Of a stretch of DNA of 64,000 bases, positions 8,520 to 17,409 are shown in pieces. The DNA lies in the NCBI RefSeq assembly GCF_031450805.1, contig NZ_JARTVY010000001.1:1860001-1924000 (forward strand), read 5' to 3'. The stretch is from Caballeronia sp031450805 (GTDB lineage: Bacteria > Pseudomonadota > Gammaproteobacteria > Burkholderiales > Burkholderiaceae). Each line of letters opens with the position of its first letter. Within the stretch, counting starts at the first letter, position 1. Made by a program: the position numbers and the translations under genes. The notes under the pieces were generated by a model. It ran no database searches and was not told where the DNA came from. It saw nothing but the letters and a program-made list of their open reading frames with translations.

Positions 8520-9624
8520 TCAGACGCCCTGTTTCAGGCTCGCGCTGATGAAGTCGTCGAGGTCGCCGTCGAGCACGGCGCGCGTGTTGCTCATTTCCAC
8601 GCTGGTGCGCAGGTCCTTCACGCGGCTCTGATCGAGCACGTAGGAGCGGATCTGATGGCCCCAGCCCACATCGGTCTTGCTCGATTCGAGCTTGTCCTGT
8701 TCGGCCTGGCGCTTGCGCATCTCGAATTCGTAGAGACGCGCTTTGAGCATCTGCATGGCTTCGGCGCGGTTGCGGTGCTGCGAGCGGTCGTTCTGGCACT
8801 GCACGACGATGCCCGTCGGCGCGTGCGTGAGGCGCACGGCGGAGTCCGTCTTGTTGATGTGCTGGCCGCCCGCGCCGGATGCGCGATACGTGTCCGTGCG
8901 GATATCGGCGGGATTGATTTCGATCTCGATCGAATCGTCGATTTCCGGATACACGAACACCGACGAAAACGACGTATGCCGGCCGCCCGACGAATCGAAC
9001 GGCGACTTGCGCACGAGGCGGTGAATGCCGGTTTCGGTGCGCAGATAGCCGTACGCGTATTCGCCTTCGACCTTGATGGTCGCGCTCTTGATGCCGGCGA
9101 CATCGCCTTCGGATTCTTCGAGCACTTCGGTCTTAAAGCCCTTGCGCTCGCAGTAGCGCAGGTACTGGCGCAGCAGCATGGACGCCCAGTCGCACGCCTC
9201 GGTGCCGCCCGCGCCCGCCTGAATGTCGATGAAGCAGTTGTTCGGATCGGCCGGGTTCGAGAACATCCGGCGGAATTCCATGTCTTCGACGCGCGCCTTC
9301 AGCGCTGCGGCGTCCGCTTCGCAGGCGACGAGGGTGTCTTCGTCGCTTTCGTCGCGCGCCATGTCGAAGAGGTCCTGCGCGTCGCGCAGATCGTTGCCGA
9401 GCGCGGTCAGCGTCGTCACCACGCCGTCGAGCAGCTTCTTCTCACGACCGAGCGCCTGGGCGTTTTTGGAATCGTTCCAGACGTTGGGGTCTTCGAGTTC
9501 CTTGTTGACTTCGGTCAGACGCGCGAACTTGGCGTCGTAGTCAAAGATACCCCCGTAGCTCGTCCGCGCGGCGGCGCAGGTCGGCCAGAAGGCTTTCGAT
9601 CGCGTTGAGACGTTCTGCTTCCAT
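8520..9624 (-). CDS. prfB: Peptide chain release factor 2, programmed +1 frameshift
   Basis: RF2 releases peptides at UGA and UAA stops. Translation starts at the ATG at 9622-9624 (MEAERLNAIESLLADLRRRA) and reaches an in-frame TGA at 9541-9543 after codon 27. The slippery context is CGGGGGTATCTTTGAC, closely like the well-known RF2 autoregulatory site (a Shine-Dalgarno-like purine run, then CUU UGA C). A +1 shift continues as DYDAKFARLTEVN, giving about 367 residues. The recognition tripeptide SPF and the catalytic GGQ (SGAGGQHINKTDS) are both present. Low RF2 levels would favour the shift, so the gene senses its own product. An open-frame caller would wrongly extend it in one frame to 9716. 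Confidence 0.97.
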
Positions 9625-9699
9625 TGTCGATCTTCGGCTTCGTAAAAAGGTGCAATTATAGCCGATCGACACGTGGCGCCTGACGCGCCTGCGGCAGTT

Positions 9700-10600
9700 T
9701 CACTGCGAGTCGGCAAGCAATGCTTCGCATGCCGCGACGTGCTCGGCGGCCTCGTCGGCGGTGAGCTGGAACAAGTCCAGCGTGTAGGTCTGCGCGATCT
9801 GCTCCGGCGAAAAGCGCGAACGCACGCGCGAATACAGCGCGCGCGTAACGGACGTCCTGCCTTCCTTCCGGCAACTCAGGCACAGATCGAGAAAGTCGGT
9901 AGTTTGCACCGAGCGCAGATGCGCGTTTTCGGCGAAGAAGATAATGTCGGCGTCTTCGACAAAACGATTCATGTTGAAAACTGCGTGAAAACCGAAGGGC
10001 GGTTGTGAAGCGCGCGTGAATTCAAGCGAGAAACGATCGGCCAGCTGTTCGTCGGCGAAGCGAATGCCGAATTCGCGTTCCAGCAGTGGGCGATATGTGC
10101 GGCAGATCAGTTCGTCTTCGACGATTTGCGGATGCGGCGGAAACCGTTCGTCGGTTGCGAGTATCTCCAGAAGCCGCCGGGAACGCAGCGAAAAGCCGCC
10201 ATTGCCGACGGACATCCCGTCGTGATGAAACGGCCAGCGCGCCGATGTAATCGCACGAGAAGAAATCTTCCGTCCACGCCGACGGATTGACGACGAAACC
10301 GTCCCATTGGATCAGCAAGACCCACGGCGTCGAAACGTGCCGCAGCAAGTGCTTGAGTATGAACGCACTGTATTCTTCTCGCGATCCGATTGCCGGAATC
10401 AGCGCGATTCGTGAATTGCTTTCGACGCGTTTATCAGTCAGTAAAACCGAATCGCCGAACAGGCAGCCCCGTTTTGAAATATCGAGTGCTCTCGATGCGA
10501 GCACGGGATTAATGCAATCGACGGCACAAAGCGTCACATTGCGCAGATTTATTTTCTGGGAATCCATCGGGAAACAAAAGCCTTCGGCTCGGAAATCCAT
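9700..10600 (-). pseudogene. DUF5672-like protein, frameshifted
   Basis: Two overlapping minus-strand frames make one gene. The N-terminal part (from 10600 or the internal ATG at 10567) ends its meaningful reading at CDYIGAL. The C-terminal part resumes in another frame as WPFHHDGMSVGNGGFSLRS and ends at 9700. The join lies at about 10236-10242, where roughly two bases seem to be missing. The SVGNGGFSLRS wording and the preceding WDGFVVNP fit DUF5672, a family found near surface polysaccharide and glycosyltransferase genes; its biochemistry is not established. Base composition is lower in GC than in neighbouring genes, especially near the 5' end. An assembly error is an alternative to true inactivation. 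Confidence 0.65.
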
Positions 10601-10662
10601 CGATTATAGATGTCATCGAATAGAAGATTTCCGAGGGGCCGTCAAGCCGAATGAATGCCCTT

Positions 10663-12363
10663 CTAACCCGCGTGTTCGACGATCATTTGCACGCGCGCCA
10701 CGCCGTTCCAGGAATCGCTGACGAGCCGGTACGCGACCGTCGCGCGCGGCGGCAACGGATCGACGTGATTGAACCAGATCGCGTTGAAGCGCTGCCGCCC
10801 GCGCATGAGCGACAGCTTCAGATGCTTCTCCTTGACGAGCGCCTGAGACGCGACATCGAATTCGCCGGAGAAGGTCGGCGCCGGGAAGCCCTGGCCCCAG
10901 ACGGCGGCGTCGATCAGTTCCACGAATTGCGGCGTGAAGTACGCATCCTCCAGTTCGCCGTCCGTCTCGATGGTTCGAGCGAGCGCTTCGGCCGTCAGCC
11001 ATTCTCGCCCGACCGTTTCGAACGCGGCGGTGAAGCGCGCGATATCGGCGGTGGCGAGCGTGAGGCCCGCCGCCATTGCGTGGCCGCCGAACTTGTGGAT
11101 GAGACCGGGCTCGCGCTTGCTGATCAGATCGACGGCGTCGCGCAGGTGAAAGCCCGGGATCGAGCGGCCCGAGCCTTTGGAAAGCGTGCCGGCGTCGTCG
11201 GCGTGCGCGAACGTGAACGACGGCCGGTGAAAGCGCTCCTTCAGCCGCCCCGCGACGATGCCGATCACCCCCTGATGCCAGCCGGGATCGAAAAGCGTGA
11301 GCGTCGCGCGCTCGCCGGGATCGAAAGTTTGCAGCTCGGCGAGCGCCTGTTGCTGCATCCCCGCTTCGATCTCGCGCCGCTCGCGGTTCATCGAATCCAG
11401 TTGCTGCGCGAGTTCCCACGCGCGGCCGATATCGTCGGTAGTCAGGCATTCGATGCCGAGCGACATGTCCGACAGCCGGCCCGCCGCGTTCAGCCGCGGT
11501 CCGAGCGCAAAGCCGAGATCGAAGCCCGATGCGGCGCGCGCATCGCGGCCCGCCGCGCGAAACAGCGCCGCGATGCCCGGCTGCATGCGGCCCGCGCGAA
11601 TCCGCTTGAGTCCCTGCGCGACGAGGATGCGGTTGTTCGCATCGAGCTTCACGACGTCCGCGACGGTGCCGAGCGCGACGAGATCGAGCAGGCCGTCCAG
11701 ACGCGGTTCGGGCGCATTCCCGTAAGCGCCGCGCCGGCGCAATTCGGCGCGCAACGCGAGCAGCACGTAGAACATGACGCCCACGCCCGCGATGCACTTG
11801 CTCGGAAACCCGCAGCCCGGCTGATTTGGGTTGACGATCGCGCGCGCGGCGGGCAATTCGTCGCCGGGCAGGTGATGGTCGGTGACGAGCACGTCGATGC
11901 CGAGCGCATTCGCCGCCGCGACGCCTTCGACGCTGGCGATGCCGTTATCGACGGTAATCAGCAAGTCGGGCGGGCCGAGCGGCGAGCGTGCGGCCAGATC
12001 GACGATTTCGGGCGTCAGTCCGTAGCCGTATTCGAAGCGGTTCGGCACCAGATAGTCGATGGTCGCGCCGAACATGCGCAAGCCGCGCACGGCGACGGCG
12101 CAGGCGGTCGCGCCGTCGCAGTCGTAATCGGCGACGACGAGCATGCGCTTTTTCGCAGCGAGCGCATCGGCGAGGACGACGGCGGCATCGTCGCAACCCT
12201 TGAGGCCGACGGGCGCGTGCAGGCGCTTGAATTCGGTTTCGATCTCATCCGGCGACGTGACGCCGCGCGCCGCATAAAGCCGCGCGATCACGGGATGCAG
12301 GCCGTGGCGCATCAGCGCTTCGGCGTCGGCGGGAGACGAAACGCGCGTAACGATTCGGGTCAT
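10663..12363 (-). CDS. recJ: Single-stranded-DNA-specific exonuclease RecJ
   Basis: RecJ is a 5'-3' exonuclease on single-stranded DNA, used in recombination and mismatch repair. The 566-residue protein has the DHH-family metal motifs: VVADYDCDGATACAV near residue 80 and VTDHHLPGDELP near 160. The DHHA1 domain contains GRLKERFHRPSF and GSGRSIPGFHL. The ATG at 12363 (MTRIVTRVS) fits the family; the open frame reaches 12399 but that would overlap the next gene more. It overlaps the end of the upstream gene closely, suggesting cotranscription. Confidence 0.95.
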   Translation of the reverse strand: MTRIVTRVSSPADAEALMRHGLHPVIARLYAARGVTSPDEIETEFKRLHAPVGLKGCDDAAVVLADALAAKKRMLVVADYDCDGATACAVAVRGLRMFGATIDYLVPNRFEYGYGLTPEIVDLAARSPLGPPDLLITVDNGIASVEGVAAANALGIDVLVTDHHLPGDELPAARAIVNPNQPGCGFPSKCIAGVGVMFYVLLALRAELRRRGAYGNAPEPRLDGLLDLVALGTVADVVKLDANNRILVAQGLKRIRAGRMQPGIAALFRAAGRDARAASGFDLGFALGPRLNAAGRLSDMSLGIECLTTDDIGRAWELAQQLDSMNRERREIEAGMQQQALAELQTFDPGERATLTLFDPGWHQGVIGIVAGRLKERFHRPSFTFAHADDAGTLSKGSGRSIPGFHLRDAVDLISKREPGLIHKFGGHAMAAGLTLATADIARFTAAFETVGREWLTAEALARTIETDGELEDAYFTPQFVELIDAAVWGQGFPAPTFSGEFDVASQALVKEKHLKLSLMRGRQRFNAIWFNHVDPLPPRATVAYRLVSDSWNGVARVQMIVEHAG

Positions 12364-12376
12364 TCGGCTATGGCCT

Positions 12377-13474
12377 TCATTCGATGAAAAGCGCCGCAAT
12401 CGGCCGGCGACGCCAGAACTTGCGCAAATCCGAACGCGTGACGGAAAGCGTCACCGAGCCCGTGTCGCCGCACAGCGTGATGCCGAGGCGCTTGAGCGAA
12501 CCGTTCGACAGCGCGTCGAGCGCGGGCGCGAGCCAGTCCTTCTCGAGCGCCCGAAGGGATGCGTTCCAGCGCGCCCAGTCCTGCTCGATGAACGGCGCGG
12601 AGAACGGATCGAGTTCGACGAGCGCCGTGCCTTCGGCATTGGCCTTCACGAGCGCGGGCAGGCTTTCCGGCGGCGTGTGCGCTTCGATGCCGGCGGCGAT
12701 CGCCAGCCCGCGCGTCGCGGCGGCATCCGACATGACGCGTGCGAACGGACTCGTGACGGGACGCATCGCGCCTTGCGCATGCAGCCAGATGGAGTTGATC
12801 GCGGGCAGGCCGCGCGACTCGCGTTCCACGTTGAGCGGATGTTCGAACCACGCCATCTGCACTTCGTTCTGCAGCTTCATCCATGCGCGCGAGCGTTCGC
12901 CCGTGCGGGCTTCGTGCGGCAGCCAGATTTCGATGTTGCGTCCGGTCGCGCGCAACGGCGATGCCCCCGCGAGCGCGCCGAGCGCTTCACCGGACACGTA
13001 CCAGCGCAGCGGCGTCGGCGCCTGCAACGCGATGCCCAGTTCTTCGATCACCGGCCGCGCCGTCTGAAGCAACGCGCGCGCTTCTTCGGTCCGCACGCCG
13101 AGCGTGGCGGGATCGATCAATACCAGATGATCGTGCGCGATCCGGACATGAACCGGCTCGATGCAAGCCCACGACGCATCGCCGGGCGTGCCGCCATCGG
13201 CGAGAAGCATGAAGGGGGCGAGCGGGGCGTCGTCGGCGTGGCGCTGACCGGCGCCCTGCGTAACCACGCCGAAGCGCTGCGCGATCCAGCGTTCGTGCGG
13301 CAGCGTGCGCTGGAAATCCTCTCCGATCACGCGTTCTTCGAGCGTGGCGCGGGCGAGCAGCTTGTCGAGCGCCGCGCTTTCTAGTCCGTGCAGCGCAGTG
13401 GCGGCGTCCGCCGCCGAGGGCAAAGCGAACGGCAGAAGAAGGTGAAGGTCGGGAACGGGCATGATGGTCGGCAT
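12377..13474 (-). CDS. RpfE-like conserved protein (COG4255-type)
   Basis: A conserved betaproteobacterial protein of about 365 residues that I recognise only by its place upstream of recJ and by its opening (VPDLHLLLPFALPS). Relatives have been annotated as RpfE-type regulators or as related to cofactor-independent phosphoglycerate mutases; neither role is shown here. It contains ERWIAQRFGV, then PVHVRIAHDHLVLIDPATLG and a C-terminal half with INSIWLHAQGAM. No signal peptide or membrane segment is seen. Start candidates are ATG at 13474 or 13462; the frame runs back to 13615 without support. Confidence 0.6.
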   Translation of the reverse strand: MPTIMPVPDLHLLLPFALPSAADAATALHGLESAALDKLLARATLEERVIGEDFQRTLPHERWIAQRFGVVTQGAGQRHADDAPLAPFMLLADGGTPGDASWACIEPVHVRIAHDHLVLIDPATLGVRTEEARALLQTARPVIEELGIALQAPTPLRWYVSGEALGALAGASPLRATGRNIEIWLPHEARTGERSRAWMKLQNEVQMAWFEHPLNVERESRGLPAINSIWLHAQGAMRPVTSPFARVMSDAAATRGLAIAAGIEAHTPPESLPALVKANAEGTALVELDPFSAPFIEQDWARWNASLRALEKDWLAPALDALSNGSLKRLGITLCGDTGSVTLSVTRSDLRKFWRRRPIAALFIE

Positions 13475-13677
13475 TGTAGGGCATGCGCCGATGCCACGCG
13501 CGTCGGGGGAACGCTGCGAATCGCCCGCCGAAAGGCCTTTGCGCACTCCGCCGAATGGCCGATGCCAGCGCCCGTTTGTTACGGCGCTCACGCCACCTAT
13601 GGCAAACTTTCGCAAATTCCGGCCATGCCCCGCATCGGTTCACGGCCGCGACAGCAACAGCAGACACAGGGATTCGC

Positions 13678-14931
13678 TTGAAACTTCCGTACGAATGGCA
13701 GATCGGCTGGCGCTACACGCGCGCCAGCAAACGCACCACAGGCAACGGCTTCATCTCCTTCATCGCGCTCGTGTCGATGGCGGGCATCGCGCTCGGCGTC
13801 GCCGCGCTGATCGTCGTGTTGTCGGTCATGAACGGCTTCCAGAAGGAAGTGCGCGACCGCATGCTATCGGTGCTCGCGCACGTCGAAATCTTCTCGCCGA
13901 CCGGGTCGATGCCCAACTGGCAACTGACCGCGCAGGAAGCGCGCCGCAATCCGGAAGTGACCGGCGCGGCGCCGTATGTCGAAGCGCAGGCGCTGCTGAC
14001 GCGGCAAGGTGCGGTGAGCGGCGTTGCGCTGCGGGGCGTCGAGCCGTCGCTGGAGCCGCAAGTGTCGGACATCGCGAAGGAAATGCGCGCGGGCAAGCTC
14101 GCGGATCTCGTGCCGGGGGAATTCGGCATCGTGCTCGGCCGCGATCTGGCGACGAACCTCGGCGTGATGACCGGTGACAGGATCACGCTCGTCGCGCCCG
14201 AAGGCACGATCACGCCGGCCGGCATGATGCCGCGGCTCAAGCAGTTCACGGTCGTCGGCATCTTCGAGTCCGGGCACTACGAATACGATTCGACGCTCGC
14301 GCTCATCGCCATCCGCGATGCGCAAGCGCTCTTTCGCCTGCCCGCGCCGACCGGCGTGCGCCTTCGCCTGAAAGACATGCAGCGCGCGCCCGAAGTCGCG
14401 CGGCAACTGTCGCATACGCTGTCCGGCGATTTGTACATCCGCGACTGGACGCAGCAGAACAAGACGTGGTTTTCCGCCGTGCAGATCGAGAAGCGCATGA
14501 TGTTCATCATCCTCACGCTGATCATCGCGGTGGCCGCGTTCAATCTCGTTTCGTCGCTGGTGATGACCGTCACCGACAAGCAGGCCGATATCGCGATCCT
14601 TCGCACGCTCGGCGCGCAGCCCGGCTCCATCATGAAGATATTCGTGGTGCAGGGCGTGACGATCGGCTTCATCGGCACGGCGCTCGGCGTGTCGCTCGGC
14701 TGTCTCATCGCGTGGAGCATTCCGTGGCTCGTGCCGATGATCGAACATCTGTTCGGCGTGCAGTTCCTGCCGCCTTCGGTCTATTTCATCAGCGAGCTGC
14801 CGTCCGAGCTCGTGCCGGGCGATGTCGCGAAGATCGGCGTCATCGCGTTCCTGTTGTCGTCGCTGGCCACGCTCTATCCGAGCTGGCGCGGCGCGAAGGT
14901 GCGTCCGGCGGAGGCATTGCGTTATGAGTGA
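13678..14931 (+). CDS. lolC: Lipoprotein-releasing ABC transporter permease (LolC/LolE family)
   Basis: The membrane subunit of the Lol transporter pulls mature lipoproteins out of the inner membrane for delivery to LolA. The 417-residue protein has one N-terminal helix (about residues 25-50) and a large periplasmic domain. Three C-terminal helices follow (MMFIILTLIIAVAAFNLVSSLVM and two more), the MacB/FtsX-like topology. The start is the TTG at 13678, giving MKLPYEWQIGWRYTRA, the normal family beginning; the open frame runs back to 13483. The end overlaps lolD by 8 bases. Confidence 0.92.
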   Translation: MKLPYEWQIGWRYTRASKRTTGNGFISFIALVSMAGIALGVAALIVVLSVMNGFQKEVRDRMLSVLAHVEIFSPTGSMPNWQLTAQEARRNPEVTGAAPYVEAQALLTRQGAVSGVALRGVEPSLEPQVSDIAKEMRAGKLADLVPGEFGIVLGRDLATNLGVMTGDRITLVAPEGTITPAGMMPRLKQFTVVGIFESGHYEYDSTLALIAIRDAQALFRLPAPTGVRLRLKDMQRAPEVARQLSHTLSGDLYIRDWTQQNKTWFSAVQIEKRMMFIILTLIIAVAAFNLVSSLVMTVTDKQADIAILRTLGAQPGSIMKIFVVQGVTIGFIGTALGVSLGCLIAWSIPWLVPMIEHLFGVQFLPPSVYFISELPSELVPGDVAKIGVIAFLLSSLATLYPSWRGAKVRPAEALRYE

Positions 14932-15637
14932 CATGATTCCAGACAACAATATCGTGCTGCACGCGTCGGCGATTTCGAAGACCTTCGTGCAGGGCGGCTT
15001 CAACGTCCAGGTGCTCGACAACGCGCAGCTCGAAGTGCGGCGCGGCGAAAAGCTGGCGATCGTCGGCGCATCCGGCTCGGGCAAGAGCACGCTGCTGCAT
15101 GTGCTCGGCGGACTCGACGAACCGAGCGCGGGCAAGGTGTCGCTGCTCGGCAAGCCGTTCACCGAGCTGAAGGAAAAGGAACGCAACGACTTGCGCAATC
15201 GCGCCCTCGGTTTCGTGTATCAGTTCCATCATCTGTTGCCGGAATTCACCGCGCTCGATAACGTCGCGATGCCGCTGCGCATCCGCCGCATGCCCGAGGA
15301 CGCGGCGCGCAAGGAGGCGATGGCGATGCTCGAACGCGTGGGCATCGGGCATCGTGCGAAGCATCGGCCGGGCGCGCTGTCGGGCGGCGAGCGGCAGCGC
15401 GTGGCGATCGCGCGTGCGCTCGTCACGCGTCCGGCGTGCGTGCTGGCCGACGAGCCTACCGGCAATCTCGACGGCGGCACCGCCGATACGGTTTTCAATC
15501 TGATGCTGGAACTGTCGCAGACGCTCGAGACGAGCTTCGTGATCGTCACGCACGATGCCGATCTCGCCGCGCGTTGCGACCGCATCATGCGTTTGCGCGA
15601 CGGCGTGCTGCACGAAGAGCCGTCGGTGCCGGTCTGA
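14924..15637 (+). CDS. lolD: Lipoprotein-releasing ABC transporter ATP-binding protein
   Basis: This ATPase partner of the preceding permease has 237 residues. It has Walker A (GASGSGKST), a Q-loop region (YQFHHLLPEFTALDN), the ABC signature LSGGERQR, Walker B (CVLADEPTGNLD) and the H-loop (VIVTHD). The start at 14924 lies inside the end of lolC (ATGAGTGA), implying translational coupling; an ATG at 14933 is a second possibility. The longer frame back to 14822 is an artefact of overlap with lolC. Confidence 0.95.
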   Translation: MSDMIPDNNIVLHASAISKTFVQGGFNVQVLDNAQLEVRRGEKLAIVGASGSGKSTLLHVLGGLDEPSAGKVSLLGKPFTELKEKERNDLRNRALGFVYQFHHLLPEFTALDNVAMPLRIRRMPEDAARKEAMAMLERVGIGHRAKHRPGALSGGERQRVAIARALVTRPACVLADEPTGNLDGGTADTVFNLMLELSQTLETSFVIVTHDADLAARCDRIMRLRDGVLHEEPSVPV

Positions 15638-15661
15638 GCGTCGCGGACCACGGAGCGCGCC

Positions 15662-16450
15662 ATGTGGATCGATACCCACTGTCATCTCGATGCCTCGGAG
15701 TTCGACGCGGATCGCGATGACGTCGCGCGCGCGGCGGTGGAGTCGAACGTGACGCGCATCGTGATACCGGGCGTCGAGCGCGCGAACTTCGATACCGTGC
15801 GAGTGCTCGCGCATCGCATCGAAGGCGGGGCGTATGCGCTCGGCATTCATCCGCTCTTCACGCCGCGCGCCACCGAGGATGACCTTCTCGTGTTGCGCGA
15901 ACGGATTGCGGCGAGTCTCGACGATCCGCTCTTCGTCGGCATCGGCGAAATCGGGCTGGATTACTTCGTCCCGACGCTCGACGACGCGCGCCAGCAATTC
16001 TTCTATGACGCGCAGCTCAAGCTCGCTCGAGAGTTCGATTTGCCGGTCATTTGCCATGTGCGCAAGTCGCAGGACAAGGTGTTGAAGGGCTTGCGCGTGA
16101 ATCGGATTCATTGCGGCATCGCGCATGCGTTCAACGGCAGCTTTCAGCAGGCCGAGGCGTTCATCGCGCAGGGCATGCGGCTCGGCTTCGGCGGCAATCT
16201 GACGTTCGAGCGCGCGCGTCAGATTCGCCGGCTGGCGGCGGAGCTTCCCCTCGACGCGATCGTGCTCGAAACGGATGCGCCCGATATCGCGCCTGCGTGG
16301 CGGTACAGGGGCCGCAATACGCCGGATCAGGTCGCGGGCATCGCGAAGGTGCTCGCGGAGCTGCGCGGCATCGACGAAACCGCGCTTTCCCTAGGCACAA
16401 CGGCTAACGCGCGCGCGGCGCTTCCCCGGCTGGGACTCGCTTCTTCATAA
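15662..16450 (+). CDS. TatD-family metal-dependent DNase
   Basis: A 262-residue TIM-barrel hydrolase. The N-terminal metal site is DTHCHLDASEFD, followed by a glutamate-bearing GIGEIGLDYF, CHVRKSQDKVLKG and the late VLETDAPDIAP, all typical of TatD/YcfH proteins. TatD relatives act as 3'-5' exonucleases or peptide deacylases; the exact role here is inferred. GGAGCG precedes the ATG. It is 24 bases after lolD and upstream of comEC, a common order in Burkholderiaceae. Confidence 0.9.
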   Translation: MWIDTHCHLDASEFDADRDDVARAAVESNVTRIVIPGVERANFDTVRVLAHRIEGGAYALGIHPLFTPRATEDDLLVLRERIAASLDDPLFVGIGEIGLDYFVPTLDDARQQFFYDAQLKLAREFDLPVICHVRKSQDKVLKGLRVNRIHCGIAHAFNGSFQQAEAFIAQGMRLGFGGNLTFERARQIRRLAAELPLDAIVLETDAPDIAPAWRYRGRNTPDQVAGIAKVLAELRGIDETALSLGTTANARAALPRLGLASS

Positions 16451-16493
16451 TCGTTCGCAGGGTCATTCGATTCGGACCACTGATGGTGTCCGG

Positions 16494-17288
16494 GTGGATG
16501 CGTTCGCGTCGACGATGAAAGAGGAACGAGTGCGTGCGATGTTGCTGGGGTTTGCGTTGGGTGTCGGGTGGCTGCAGCAACAGGCGCGTTTGCCGGGCTT
16601 GCTGCTTTGTTGCGTGGCTGTCTGCATTGCACTGAGCGCGGGATGCATCGCGCGCCGCCGGTTCGGAATCAGCGCATTCGTGATCGCGGCGGTCGTCGCG
16701 GGCTTCGCGTTTGCGGCGTTGCGCGCCGAGATTCGCTTGCGTCCGCATTTGCCGGTCGAGTACGAGCAGCGCGATATCGAACTCACCGGCTTCGTGCGCG
16801 GTTTGCCTGAGCCACATCCGCAAGGCACGCGCTTTCTGTTCGAAGTGGAGGCGAACGGCGCGGGGTTGTACGACTTCCCGAAGATCGTGAGGCTGCTTTG
16901 GGTGCCGACGGCGACGCATGCTCCGCCTACGTTGCATGCCGGTCAACGGTGGACGCTCACCGCGCGTCTCAAACGCCCGCATGCGAACGCGAACTTCTCG
17001 CTGCGCGACGGCGAAGTGGCCCTGCTCGAGCGCGGCATTCGGGCGACGGGATCGGTATCGCTCGCGCGTGCGCCGCGTCGACTTCCCGGCGATGCGATCG
17101 GTCCGTGGCTCGCCATCGATCGATGGCGAGGGCATATTCGTCAGCGCATCGAGACGGTGCTCGGGAGCGCGCTGCATCGCGGGATCATCGTGGCGCTTGC
17201 GGTGGGCGCGCAGGAATCCGTCAGCGACGACGACTGGGCCATCATGCGCGCAACCGGCACGAGTCATCTGGTTGCACTGTTGTGGTGA
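16494..17288 (+). pseudogene. comEC: ComEC/Rec2 DNA channel, 5' fragment (split by the island)
   Basis: ComEC forms the inner-membrane channel for single-stranded DNA uptake in natural transformation. This fragment holds the N-terminal helices and the OB-fold-like soluble domain (about residues 85-180). It ends at the competence-domain wording ATGTSHLVA at 17275, after which island sequence reads LLW and stops at 17288. The rest of the gene is at 36978-39130. The true start is uncertain: GTG at 16494, ATG at 16515 or ATG at 16539 (MLLGFALGVGW, the most family-like). Confidence 0.93.
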
Positions 17289-17300
17289 AGAACACACAAT
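17255..17300. other. attL, left island-chromosome junction
   Basis: The comEC side ends GAGTCATCTGGTTGC at 17275; the island side starts ACTGTTGTGGTGAAGAACAC. The island arm contains GAACACA at 17291-17297, the mirror of TGTGTTC in the right arm. Confidence 0.75.
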
Positions 17301-17409
17301 GCTTCGTTCTTCCCGCGTCTCGGCTGTTCTGATAGGCGAAAACGGATTGTCCGAAAGGCATAATGTCGGCTTCATGGCTGCAAGGCCATTCTGCAAGTGA
17401 CAATTACAC

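Noticed and set aside
6924..9608. 894-codon open frame opposite lysS and prfB
   Set aside because: It runs antisense through two essential genes with all motifs on the other strand. Arg/His/Val-rich composition is typical of GC-rich antisense frames.
17255..17300. tRNA gene as island attachment site
   Set aside because: No tRNA is present at either end; both junctions fall inside comEC.
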